Shown here piece by piece: positions 13,118-25,013 of a stretch of 64,000 bases of DNA. Location: NCBI GenBank assembly GCA_000231825.2, contig JH720305.1:446748-510747 (forward strand), in the 5' to 3' direction. The position numbers and the translations under genes are program-made. The stretch comes from Tetrahymena elliotti 4EA (lineage: Eukaryota > Ciliophora > Oligohymenophorea > Hymenostomatida > Tetrahymenidae). Below the pieces are notes generated by a model. It saw only the letters and a program-made list of their open reading frames with translations. It was not told the origin of the DNA and did not search any database. Within the stretch, counting starts at the first letter, position 1, and the number at the start of each line of letters is the position of its first letter.

Positions 13118-16051
13118 ATGATGCAACAACTCCTCCTTTCCACCTAGAACTATCCCTTCCCATAATTAGATTAATTAAAATTCTTGTCTCAATAATCTTA
13201 GTAATTAACTTAGTAAATTGGTAATGAAGAATAATTTACTCATTCTTCAAATGAATTGGAGAGCTTCTGTGTTGGAAGATCCAAATAAAATACTATGGTT
13301 TTTAACAATGAATTTGAAGGATAAAAGAAAAATAAAACTTTCCTTAAGCTTGAAAGAAAGAACAGAGAAAAGAAAGAAACTGCTGTTTTTGTCAATATCC
13401 CCCAAGAAAACACCTCAATTTCTCAAATGTTAAACTTCCCTTCAAGATTCTTGAATCCTCTCTAAAGAACTTACCGCATCTAAAGCGTAATACATCTCAT
13501 TATATTTTACAACAATTTCTCAAAAATAATTTTTAACTTTATTTATGTCTGTTTGTTTCCCTTAAAAAAAACCTTCTTTAATCAATCTCAAAGATAGACA
13601 AATTTTTCTGCTTGGTAAAAAAAAAGAAGAAATAAAAGCCTTTCATTTAATTTAATAAATCTTCACAACAAATACTTTTCCAAATTTAATTTGTAAAAAA
13701 AATAAAAAATTAGTCAAATTAAATCTTCTTTGCATTCTTGCAAATCAATTATTTCCCAAAATACCAATTAATGAATCTAATTCTGTTTCAAAAACCAAAG
13801 AATAGAAATTAATTAAATCAAAAAATTCATCAACTCTCTCAATCAATATCTCAATTTTTTTCCCCTCACACTTTTACAGATTAATTATTCTAATTCTAAA
13901 TCTTTATTTTAAGGTATCTCAAACTTATTATTTATTTTCATTAATAGGATATTATCATTAACGAAGACGCCATCAAGGCTTCAGTTGGTATGATTGACAA
14001 CGCTATCTTGGCCAACTCAGTTATTCCTATTCTCAGCTGCATAAACTTATTTAAGAATGTCACCGAAGTTGTTCTCTCCAAGAACGACTCCATCTGTAAC
14101 GTCTACTTCAGAGATTTGGGAGTTGATTATATTGACTGGTAATTCATTATTTCCTTTGAATATTTCTAAAATAAATTATTGCTTGCTTACCATGATTTTT
14201 CTATCTTACATTACATTCTATAGTATAATATTGGCAAAAATCAGAATCACATAATATTTAAATATTTTCTGGGAAGAAAAATAAAAATCTGACTGATTAT
14301 AGAATTTGATTTGATTGATATACGCTTAAATTAAAGTTGTAATTTGGTTTATGAATTCCCAAAAAAATTTTATAATACTCTTAAAAGCTTAATCTGAGTC
14401 ACTAAAAAACTTAAATCAAAAGATATTAAAAAAATATAAAGAGTATCTAAACGATAACAAGATTTAATTTACAAATAATCAATGGCTCTAAATTAAAAGG
14501 CCAAAAATCAAATAATATAAGAAATTTTCAGCTTAAGATTTAATTATTGATTGATTGATTCTTCCAAATAAGAATTTAAGAAACAAGAAGAAAACAATAA
14601 ACAAAAAAAATAAAATCAGAATTGACTGACTCCCCACTAAGGTCATATCAATAAATGATATTACCTATGTCAATTAAATAAAATTAACTGCTGCACTGAA
14701 AGATTCAATGAGCTTTACTTGAATTTTCGATTTTTATTTTGACTTTCGAAAAAACACGCTATTACCATTTGTCTATTTTTTCTTAAAAAGCTTAAAGTTA
14801 AGCTCACTTTCGCCAATTTTTTACAGATTTTGACTGTAGTAAGTTATCAAAAACAAAAAAGACAAACAAACAAACAAACAAACAAGCAATAAAAAATAAA
14901 AATGTTTTCTAAATTTCTAAAATTGATTTTTAATGAATAAATAGGAGATACATCGTATAGCGCTTCGAAAGTTACAGCAACCAATAATTCAAAAAGATTG
15001 CAGACTTGATTAGAAAATTGGGAGAATCTACTCCTGAAGCTGAAAACTGTAAAAAAGTCAGCTTAACCAGCTGCGATTCCTCTACTTAACTCTGTAACAA
15101 CAGTGTATTTAGTTCCCCTTATGTTAAATCTGAAACAGCTATTTCTCCTATCATAGCTGAATGTCCCATTTAAACTATTACCCCTACCACTACTGGTGGA
15201 AAAAAGATGTCTAAGGGTAAAATCCAATCTATGAATGAATTAAAGTGCATTGAAACCGAAATCAGCAAAACTGGTAAGGACTCTCTCACTTACACTTTCC
15301 ACATGAAGAACAACACCTTGACTTCCATGCACTTCTCTAAATCCTTCTTGGAACGCGCTGGATGGGAAATCTCTCAATTCTCTATGTTCTGTCTCTACAA
15401 TGGACTTCCCGAGTAAGAATAATTTTTAATTATTTTCATTTTGCATTTGATAGATATTTTGTAAAAATCAAAGTCTAAATTAGATATTTACACAACTAAT
15501 TTAGCTTTGAGAATATTATTTGAAAAATACAAATTGAAATCATTTGCCTCTATTTTCATCACAAATCATTTTTCTAAATTTTTATTTTTGAATTAATTAG
15601 AGTACTTTCTTATGAAGAATACTACCTCACAGTCATTAACATGATCACTGAAAGAATAAATGCTAAAGTAAACTCTGTCTCTGACTCTCATGTTGAATCT
15701 CACATGAATCAAGTTTACCTCTCCAAGATTGGTAACAAGATTGAAACTTAAACAAAATACAGTATTGTCTCTTCTACCTCTGGAACAAGCATCATTAACC
15801 AAGTTATTAACATTAAAAACGAACAAAGCAAGAAGACTATCATTGCTCCTCCTCAAAAAGTAAGAGGAAGAAAACATTTCTCATAAAGTGAATAAAATAC
15901 TCTTGAATACAACCTAGAATGTCCCTTAAATGAAATGGATAGACACTAACACAGAGTTTGTAAGTACAGAATCCTTCACGATAAATATATAATTTCAAAT
16001 GTTGATGCTTTCATGCAAGCTAAGACTTCTCACAATTTCTTTGAAAATTGA
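13118..16051 (+). CDS. Four-exon gene, 492-aa protein, possible PAS-like fold
   Basis: Exons 13118-13486, 13948-14138, 14945-15412 and 15601-16051 join in phase (1479 nt, TGA at 16049) with GT..AG borders. The first ATG of the pair ATG ATG is taken as start. The N-terminus is Q-rich, followed by a basic stretch (KLERKNREKKETAVF). Exon 2 encodes DIIINEDAIKASVGMIDNAI and a hydrophobic/mixed domain. Exon 3 has a Thr/Ser/Cys-rich linker, then strand-like LTYTFHMKNNTLTSMHFS and FLERAGWEISQF, which reminds me of PAS or heme-sensor-like folds in transcription regulators. The C-terminus is basic with Q. Codon use favours C-ending and AAG codons far more than its neighbours, which in Tetrahymena usually marks a strongly expressed gene. 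The PAS suggestion is weak; the family is otherwise unrecognised. Confidence 0.8.
14862..14890. repeat. (CAAA)n tract in intron 2
   Basis: GACAAACAAACAAACAAACA continuing to CAAGCAAT, about 55 bp before the exon 3 acceptor. Confidence 0.8.
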
Positions 16052-17502
16052 GAAATGAAGTGAGAGAGTATTTCAATTAAAATAGCTTTTTCCTAGACTA
16101 GAAATTTTAATAAAATTTTTGATGAAATGTAGTTAAAATTAATAAATAAAAATCAAACAAAAAAGTAATGTAAATATCTATTTTCTGATCGAATAATAAA
16201 TTTAATTAGAGTAACATAAAATTAATAAAGTAATAACATCTAATACTTCTTTCTTTCTATTCTACTATATTATAAACACTCGACATACCTACCACACACC
16301 ACTCGAATTAACAAAAATATCAACCAACCAACAAACAAATCACCTAATAAAATTCATAAAAAAATCATAAACTTTTTAAAGTCAGTCTCAAGCAGATAAA
16401 ACCTTAATTTGCTTGAAATCTCATAAAGCTCTTTATTTGATATTGATTACACTTAAATCTATTTAATTTTGACAATTAAATTGTAAGACGAAAATATCTG
16501 AAACATAAAATCTTCTCTCTGAATTATAAGTCGTATACCATACAAAAGCAATAACACAATTACAAACTAATATCTGAATAATAGCTTTATGAGAAAAATG
16601 CAAATTAAGAAATAAAAAAGCAACTTCTATATTATAATAACAAAAAATAATAAATAGCAATAAAAAATTATTAATAAACAAAGAACTATACAAGTATTAT
16701 TAACAAAATTATATTTAAATATTATTAAAATATATTTATTCTAAAACAATCAATGAAATTATTTATTAAAAAAAGTGTTTTATATTACTTTATATACCCT
16801 ATTAAAATAACATTTAACATTTTAATCGATTCATAAAATTATCCTTTTTAGCTTATTCTTTTATATTGGTTTTTAGATAGAGATTGTTTAACAAGATTTT
16901 ATCTGTGTGTGTTTTTATCCTTGTTTCAAACAAAGAAAAAAAATAAACAAAAAAAGAAAAGAGGAAATTGAGCAGAAAACGAAGATGTAACTTAATTTGA
17001 ACAAGAATCAATGTGCTTTTATACTATCAATACATTTGAACTTTTATTTACCCCTTAATTGTTCGAAGGGAAGCTGGCCACAAATTACAAATTGAAATCA
17101 AATTTTTTTTTCTCTTAGCTTACTGCAAAATAAATAATAAATCAGAAAAGAAAAATCTTTTTAAAATGTTACCACTTTCTTACTAACAAAAAGTAAACGA
17201 GTAAATAAATATTTTTACACTTATTAAATGAAAAGAGATTTTTCTAAATAGTACAGATTACTTTTTCATTTTACTTTTCATTTCAGGATCAAATTAAAAT
17301 TTCAAACATTTCTTTTTCTTCACACAAAATTTCATATGAAATTTACAACAATAATTATTAATTCTTTGTTATCTAATTCGAAAACCAAATTGATCTTTTA
17401 ATTTTCCTTTTAATAGATTGATAAAAAGATTATTCAAATACAAAATCGAGTATTTTCACCTGTACCCACATGTATTTTTGAAATCTTCTCTCTTTTTTTT
17501 TC
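16052..17502. other. Convergent spacer
   Basis: It lies between the 3' ends of the plus-strand gene at 13118 and the minus-strand ribokinase. It is AT-rich. A plus-strand code-6 frame from about 16460 to 16970 lacks stops, but its composition is that of the background (Ile/Lys/Asn/Tyr runs), so I do not call it a gene. No RNA gene was seen. Confidence 0.5.
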
Positions 17503-19181
17503 TCATTAAATTTTTTACAATAATTCTTATACACTTTCTAGCTTGGGCATAGAAGGCATAGCTCCCATCACAGTAATGCAAACAAATGCTGAACAGTTGG
17601 CAAAGAGCAAACACTTCTTATATCTGTCCATGGCATCTTCATAGTGTACTCCGTTCTATGGGAAAAGCTTGTCAAACTCTACACAAAAAGCTGCTGTAAA
17701 ACAATCGCCTATTTATATTTAATAATAATTCACATAAATTAAATTTGCAAAAGACTAATTGATATAATTTATTGTAATTTATTAAAAACTTCTTATATAT
17801 GATAAACAATAAAAAAATTTTAATATTTTTGCTCTCTTCGGAAAACCTTAAGGCACTTACTCGGTTAATTATATATTCATTTAATTTATGCTTTATTTCA
17901 TTAGAACTATTTTGATTCATATTATATTTTTTGTAGCTAAAATTAAAGATTTGTTATTTAAGTCGAATGTAAAATTATTTAATCATTTCGCAATTAATAA
18001 TAAATCTTTTTAAGAAGATTCGACTATTACTATCTAACTATTTATCTATCAATCAATCTATTGATAAACCTATCAATTTACTAATTAAAAATCAACCATA
18101 TTCATTAATCACTTCTCTCCCCTTCTCTTCGAAGTAAAAGGAAAATATCAATATAAATATTTATTTGCTTTCATTTTGGCTTTTTCATTTTAGATTTTTT
18201 ATTTATGATCTCATTTAGTTTAAAATGACGTTATAAATCAAAATTTTCAATTGTTTTTCCCATCATTTACAAATTATTTATACTTCATAAATATATATCT
18301 TTTCTATTTCTATATTACCTGCTCCAGTTGTGTCAACAATTTTATAAGTGTTGAGGATTTCAGGTTTAATCAAAGAAGCAGAATCTACATGTAAGTGTTC
18401 GTTTTTTGTGATAACTGCGCTTCCTTTAGATCCTTCCTTCAATACTACTGTCAAATTAGGATATTTGCTTAACAATTGCTATCTGATTTCTTCAACAGAT
18501 ATTTCTTCATCACTGCCTTAGTGAATGTTCATTACTCTTTTTAATTCAGATTAGTTAGGAGAAATAAAATCTATATTCTAAAGTAACAATTCTGGAATAT
18601 CTTCGTCTCTACCACCACAATCTAACATAACAAGCTTATTTTGCTTCTTGGCATAAACTGCTGCATGCATGCTAATCAATAAAGGAATTTCCTTTTGCAA
18701 AAGAATGATTCTGCTAGAATCAATTGCTTCTTTGAATTCCTAAGGTAGAACATTCAAATCATCATAATGAGTATTAGCACCACCAACAATAATAATACTG
18801 TTTTCTCCCTTTTTGTTTAAAGTAATAATTGCCTAGCCAGTCTACACATCGCTTAATCTTCTCACTTTCCCCATTTCCACACCAGCTTGAGACATTTCTT
18901 CCACTAAACCATCACCATATTTGTCCTTTCCAAACTTTATTTTAGATTATTTAGACTTCAATAATAATGCTTAAAACTTCTATTTTTACCTAACCAGCAA
19001 AAATGGTTTTTCCACCTAACTTTGCAGCGGCAACAGCTTAATTAGCCCCCTTTCCACCATTTTTAATAAATGAGTCATTTGCCTATAAGGTTTCTCCTTC
19101 AACTGGGAAGTGATTAACCAAAAGGAATAAATCAAAACTTCCAGAACCAACAACACAAATAGAATAAGTATTTTAAGCCAT
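17503..19181 (-). CDS. RBKS: Ribokinase (PfkB family), 337 aa
   Basis: Exons on the minus strand 19181-18990, 18934-18319 and 17708-17503 join in phase (1014 nt). Ribokinase phosphorylates D-ribose to ribose 5-phosphate with ATP in the cytosol. The signatures are complete: N-terminal VGSGSFDLF, the substrate/PfkB motif NGGKGANQA (about residues 41-49), FGKDKYGDG, IDFISPNQSE, and the C-terminal TTGAGD motif (266-271) whose Asp is the catalytic base, followed by CFTAAF. The TTGAGD Gly codon is split by intron 2 (about 610 nt), which fixes that splice junction. Length fits the family (about 300 aa). TAA/TAG glutamines are common, so the frame is broken under the standard code. It is transcribed towards the 13118 gene. 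Confidence 0.93.
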
Positions 19182-20666
19182 TCTTGATGAATATTTTTAA
19201 TTAGGCAAAATTAGATATTAGATAAAATTCTGATACAAGCAAGCAAACAAAATATATGCTTTTATTTAAAATTATATTTTTTTATTTCCTATAATATGAT
19301 CACATCACACCAAACAAAGTTTTTTCTGTCGTCTTTGTTGGAATCTTTTGAAAATATTAAATAAAAAAATAATAAACAAACATAAAATAGTCCTTTTCAT
19401 TGAAATTTTATTTTCTCAAAAGAGAATCTTTTTAAGGTCTATTTTTGTCTACGAATCTCTTTATTTTATATTTCAGAAAGATCAAAAAAGAAATTTGTTA
19501 CATTTAAATAAAAAAAGTTTTCAATTAAAAAAAAATGTTTGCTTGCTTATCTGTAAGAATGTAAATTGAAAAGAGTTTAATCTTCTATAAACAATTAATA
19601 AGACAAATTGTAGATTCGATTAGATTAAGTATTTATTATTTTCTAACCATAAATGAATCATTTGATTAATTATATATATTATATTAAAAAATCAACTGAA
19701 TTTGCAATACAAAATATTAACCACATTTATTTTTAAAATTGTACCTGGAATCCATCAAGCTTAATTACAGATTATTGAATTACAATCTAATTAAATCTCA
19801 TAATAATAATTTATTATCATTATGTCATCAAAATTACAGTGATTTATCATTAATTTTATAAAAATTACATACTTTTTAGGCTTCGTGTAATTTTTCTTAC
19901 ACATTATCAATTGTTATCTTCTTACTTTCCAATTAATCCTAAATCTTATAAACATAACATCCTCACATCCAAATAAAGAAAAAAATAAATTCCAAATAAA
20001 CTTATATGGTTTTCTACTAAACAGTAAAATTTTAAAATGTTAAAAATCCAACCAAATATTTGATAAATTCTTCTATTTAGTCCATCTAAAGTGTCATGCT
20101 CAACTTTTGTAAAAGCTAAATTTGGTATTTTAAATCTTATTTTTAAGTCTAACCTATCTTATACTGTTTATCTGTTCAACTAAATTTATTTTGGTCAAAA
20201 CCCTTAAAATAATTTGGAGATTGCACCTATTTTATTTCTGATATTCAAAAATTTTTAACAAACAATTACTTAAAATTCCTGCAATATTTTTTCAACTAAA
20301 TAATGAAACATAAGATAATAACTTTTAATTAAGCTAAAAAAATACAAGTTATGATAAATAATGAAGCAAAAATGATTCTGAAACGTTCTTATAAAAGAAT
20401 AAAAATTTCTTCAAAATTATCAAGAATATAGGGTAATTAATTTTTTATTTTCTAAATGTTTAGGGTAATTCCTTACTTCCTTACTAACAAATTTGCTTGG
20501 TTAATATTGATTTGGAATTCATTGGTTGGATAATACAGTTTACAATAATTAAATTATTGATTGATGAGAAACTATTAAATCTTTTAGTTGATTTTTTAAA
20601 TTATACATTTAGAATTAATATAAAATTATGAATTTTTTCATTTAACGAAAATACTTAGGTATTTTT
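19182..20666. other. Spacer without a supported gene
   Basis: AT-rich stretch between the ribokinase start and the LRRC51-like stop. It probably holds the ribokinase promoter and the 3' UTR of the LRR gene. Short open frames here have background composition. Confidence 0.5.
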
Positions 20667-22997
20667 TCAATTATTTTTATTTTCATTATTATTGTTATTA
20701 TTATTGACACTTTCTTGAGGAGGTTCTGCTGCTTTTTGAACAGGAGGAGGAATTCTAGCAAGTAATTTTTTAATATTTGTGTCTAAAACATCTCTCTCCT
20801 TTTTAGATATAGGAGCAGTATCTAAATTTTTAAGAGTAGGAATAATTGCAATAATAAATTATCTAAAGCCAGGGATTGATTCAACGGGATTACCATGAAT
20901 GGTTAAAGATATTAAAGGAGATCTTAATTTTTAGATTTCTCTTAAATCTTTAATATAATTGCAGTGCAAATATAAAATCTTGAGGTTAGGGAAGTGACTG
21001 AAATCCTATAATTATTTTAAAGTTATTTTCTAAATTCTAATTCAATTCTAATAAAAATGTTACATATTGCAAAGCCTATAGGTAGTTATGAGATAAATCT
21101 AAAAAACCTAAATTAACACAGTCAAACATAATTGAATCAATAATAGGGAAAAATTTATCAATAGATCTAATTTTTATAAAAAATATATCAATATTTAAAA
21201 AAAAAATTGCTTTATAAACAAAATTATTTTTTCTGTGATATTCATTTTTATTAAATTATGTCTCAAAATAATGCAAGAAATTTATTTTAAAAATTTATCT
21301 TTATTGAATAAATATCTAATTTTTCATAGTGGGAGTAGAAAAGAATTTAGGTTCTTGTGGAAGTAGAGAAAATATTATTGCAGAATTTACGCTTATTTTG
21401 ACCATTCAATTGAAATTAAAATAAGTTCATTTTCCATAAATAAAAATAGAAAATATTTATTAAAAATTTCCTTTGCATTTTAAGAATATCTTTTCTTTAT
21501 TTCTGGAAATTTATTTTATTTAACATGAATTTGTTTATTTCGTATTAAAGATATCTAATAAAAATACTCAAGTTGAACCTATTTATGTCTTAAGTTTTAT
21601 CTTAATTTGAATTAAACTAAGATCAAGATTGAACTATTTATTTTCCTGAAGTTTAATTATAAAATGAAAATTTCTCTAAAAGTTTAAAGATTATTTTATT
21701 GGTTAATAATCACTCAAAAAATCTGTTTCATTATCTTTATCTGATTTCAATTAATTTTTATTCAAAAAAATTATTATTTCAATTTTTATAATTCAATGTT
21801 TTTCTTTTATTTTTGAGTTCAATAAAATTAAATCCTAATTGTTTTGTGATCAAATAATTTGTTTTATTTTTAATTTTATATGATTCTAAAACTGATTTTA
21901 AAACATTAATTAATATCAATTAATTTATTTTAAATTAAATTAAAAGCATTAAAAAAATGAAAATTTACCTAATTTTATTATATCCAAGAACTAAAGATCT
22001 ACATTGAATGCTAACCTTTTTAAGTGCTTTCTATGATTAAGTTTTTTGTTCTTCTACAGTTTTACCACCAACAGTCTGTATAATTTTTATTATAAAATGT
22101 TTAATTTGTTGTTTTTTAATTTAATCTCAAAATAAATTTAGTAGTTTGTTTGATTTAAATACTATTTTCACATTGTAATACAAATCATTTTTAAAATAGA
22201 TTATTTTACTTTAGCAACACCATTAGTCATAGGAACATGGTTATTAACAATAATATTTTATGCAGTATTAGATGGGATTACTCTTATTACTTCAGGTTCT
22301 TTACGTTCTTACTTTTTGTTTTCTTCTTTTTTATCCTTAACCTATTTTTCTCCTTCTTCTCCTTCCTTATTTTCCTCATTTTCTTTTTCTTCCTTTTCGT
22401 TTTCCTCTCCATCTTTTTTACTTTATTCATCATCTTTTGTTATTCAATTCAAAAATTAATGAAGAAATTTTATATTTTGCTTGATATTTTAGCAATAAAC
22501 GATTAAAATAAAAACTAAATAACATTAGAATATAATTATTTTGTTAATATTATCTATCATCAAATAACTAACTACCTCCGAATTTTTTTTCTTCTTCGAC
22601 TGCTGTTTAGTTTTCTGTTGCTGTGTGTTTTTTCTTGCCACTATTTGCATCAACAGTCTTCAATTCTAAATAATAGTAAAAGGTAAGTTTTATTCTTCGG
22701 AATAATAGAATAAAATGATAACCTGCTAAGTCTTATATATTTTTGAATGAAAAATCTAAAACATTATTTTTTTTATTTTTATCTTCCTGCTTATTTGCAT
22801 CAACGCTTGTTGAATTAGCTCCATTATTTTGATTATTTATCGTTTGTGTGGCTCCTTTAACTGTAATAGTTTTCTTCTCTACTTTGCCTTTAGCTTAAAA
22901 TTAACTATTAGGAGATGGCTAATTTATTATTAACATTACTTTAATTAACTACTGAAGCTTTCAAATCGTTTGTAGCATACTACTTTGTAACTGCCAT
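20667..22997 (-). CDS. LRRC51: LRRC51-type leucine-rich-repeat protein, 375 aa
   Basis: Seven minus-strand exons fit in phase: 22997-22953, 22918-22723, 22665-22576, 22433-22210, 22075-21969, 21166-21064, 21029-20667 (1128 nt). VLDFSFKNI near the N-terminus matches the LDYSF start of vertebrate LRRC51. After a long acidic K/E-rich insertion the LRRs follow: LVLGYNKI, LGFLDLSHNYLQAL, LKILYLHCNYIKDLREI, LISLTIHGNPVES, then GFRQFIIAIIPTLKNLD and ISKKERDV, the LRR cap typical of LRRC51. The C-terminus has PPPVQKAAEPP and an Asn run. Human LRRC51 is about half this length; the extra residues are in the N-terminal charged part. LRRC51 is tied to cilia and hearing in vertebrates; a ciliary role here is inference. 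The first intron (34-36 nt) is the least certain join; intron 5 is about 800 nt. Confidence 0.85.
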
Positions 22998-23512
22998 GAT
23001 TGACTGATTGATTTATTGATGAACTTTTTTATGTTGAGATTTAGGTAGTGATTTTAACTTAATTAAGTCTTTGAAAGAATATTAATAATTAAATAATCAA
23101 TTATATATTAATAATTCTAAAAGAAGTTTTATTTCATTATTTTCATCATTATTGCATACCAATTAATCAAATATAAAAACTAAATAAATATTTCAATGTT
23201 AAAGATTAAATATTGATTAATAATTATAAAAATACTTTACAAGTTAATTAACTATCATCATCAAATATATACATACAAACACTCACAAATTGACTATTAA
23301 AAAATGTGATCTCACTCATTTCACTAAATACAAAGCAATTCAAATGATTTTAATAAATAGCTGTACTAAGAATAAGAGTAGATTTATGAAATGCTTATCA
23401 AATATAGATTTAAGGACAATTAATTCTTTAATTAACTCAAACAATCATACGTAGTTTTAATTATTCTACTAGTGTAGTTAGTTATCAATGCAAATAAATG
23501 CTAATTTAGATT

Positions 23513-23848
23513 TCATTTCTTGTCAGTAGGAATTATATTTCTTGAAAAATCTTCATTCTTTTCTAAATTATTACTACCAAATAGTATCTTATTTTATGAA
23601 GTCTTTGATGATATTATTAAGGGATTTTTATTTGAATTATTTGAAGATTGCTACTACTTTTAAACTAAATTATCAATCATTTATTGCATAGACCATTCTT
23701 TTTTGTTTATATCTTCAGTAAATGTTGATTTTTCTTTCGATGCTTCAGGCTTTTTATCAAATTCTCCATCAATAACATCCTGGACAAATCTAAGATTCTT
23801 TAATGAAGTTGGTAAATCAACTTCTTTTCTTCTCTATTTTTCACTCAT
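23513..23848 (-). CDS. Small charged protein, 111 aa; weak MPP6 resemblance
   Basis: A single exon with ATG at 23848 and TGA ending at 23513. The N-terminal LPTSLKNLRFVQ resembles the LSxxxxNMKFM motif that starts MPP6 (the exosome-associated M-phase phosphoprotein 6), and KKEWSM could match its conserved Trp. The rest is a Q/S/N linker and a C-terminus KILFGSNNLEKNEDFS. In yeast and human, MPP6 recruits RNA and Mtr4 to the nuclear exosome and is short and basic, which fits the size. The match rests on a dozen residues, so it could equally be an unrelated small protein. It sits about 500 bp upstream of the LRRC51 start on the same strand. Confidence 0.6.
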
Positions 23849-24179
23849 GCTAACTTTAAAACACTACTTAAATATATATTTAATTTTTTAAGATTAATTG
23901 AACTATTTTAGATATTAATAGTCACTCTAAGCAATTTATGATAGTCAAAATATATATTTTGCCAAAAAACAATTTAATGATATTTATAAATTAAGTTTTT
24001 TCTATCAGACAATCAATTGATCATATTTAATCAAAAGAATATATATACTTACTTATAAATACTTTCTTTCTTTTCATATTTAATTAATTTTTAATTTAAT
24101 AAATCTACTCTCAATCTTTTATGAAAAGACCAATACTTTTTATTATATCTTTTAGATAAAATTTAATAGAGTTTTTAAA

Positions 24180-24600
24180 ACCAATATTTTGAATAAATAA
24201 ATAGTAGATGCTTAATTTAATAAAAAATTATCTTTAATTATTTCTTTTAACTGTAAATAACTTACTATCATTTTAATCTTTTAATTGATAGATATAAATA
24301 AAACAGACAGTAAACTGCTTTCTTAAATATTACTAATATTAATCTGAGCTGTTTCTACTCAAAAAATTTTTAAATTATCAAATATCCATCTTTATATATT
24401 CTTTAAATAGTCTTAAACATAAAAAATTCTTTATCAGTAATATATTTTCAAGATTTTGCTCGCATGTGTTTTTTATTGGCTAAGATTTTTATTCAATTTT
24501 CATGTCTCATAGTGAGGATAAATTTTCCTTTTTATAAAATTATTGTTGAAATTGTTCCTCTAAAAAATTATGTAGTGAATTGTGATTTATTTGACTAACT
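24180..24600 (+). pseudogene. Decayed copy of the array membrane-protein family
   Basis: An N-terminal piece (about 24237-24345, equivalent to the first hydrophobic segment, TTTCTTTTAACTGTAAATAA and following) is followed directly by the C-terminal block (about 24527-24594, IVEIVPLKNYVVNCDLFD). The middle, about 1.2 kb in intact copies, is missing. No intact frame remains. Confidence 0.65.
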
Positions 24601-25013
24601 AAATAAAAAAAGTTTAAATCTTAAATTGTTTTTATTAACTTTTATTATTTTATTTTCATAAGTAGATAGATATTATTAATACATGAAAAAATTTACAAAA
24701 AAAATAATATAAAAACAAGCAAGCATCAAAGATTTTTTACTTGTGGGAGTACTACCACAAGAATTTTAATCCGGAAAATACTATATTAAATGATTAATTA
24801 AATTGCCTCTAAAATTTGAAAAAACAACTCATTAATGAACATTTATTCTTTTGAGTATGATCAATATATATTTTTTAATCATTTTAATGAAATATGTTAA
24901 TTCAAGACAAAGATAATAAAGAACCTAAAACCAAGAAAGTTATAAATAGTTTTTTCCTATTCTTTTTAATTGATTTTCCACTTTGAAAATCAACTTTATT
25001 AAAAGATAGATAG

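Noticed and set aside
13218..13433. Plus-strand ORF starting MVMKNNLL
   Set aside because: It is a shifted frame of exon 1 of the 13118 gene; the true frame continues with NNEFEGQKKNKTF and joins exon 2 in phase.
14057..14254. Plus-strand ORF starting MSPKLFSPR
   Set aside because: It is a shifted frame over exon 2 of the 13118 gene running into its intron.
15593..15877. Minus-strand ORF of 94 codons
   Set aside because: It is the antisense of exon 4 of the 13118 gene, whose splice phases and codon use are convincing.
16460..16975. Long code-6 plus-strand open frame
   Set aside because: Ile/Lys/Asn/Tyr runs with no start or motif. With a single stop codon in AT-rich DNA such lengths occur by chance.
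22237..22506. Standard-code plus-strand ORF, Phe/Leu-rich
   Set aside because: It is the antisense of the K/E-rich exon 4 of the LRRC51-like gene; GAA/AAG codons read backwards give Phe and Leu.
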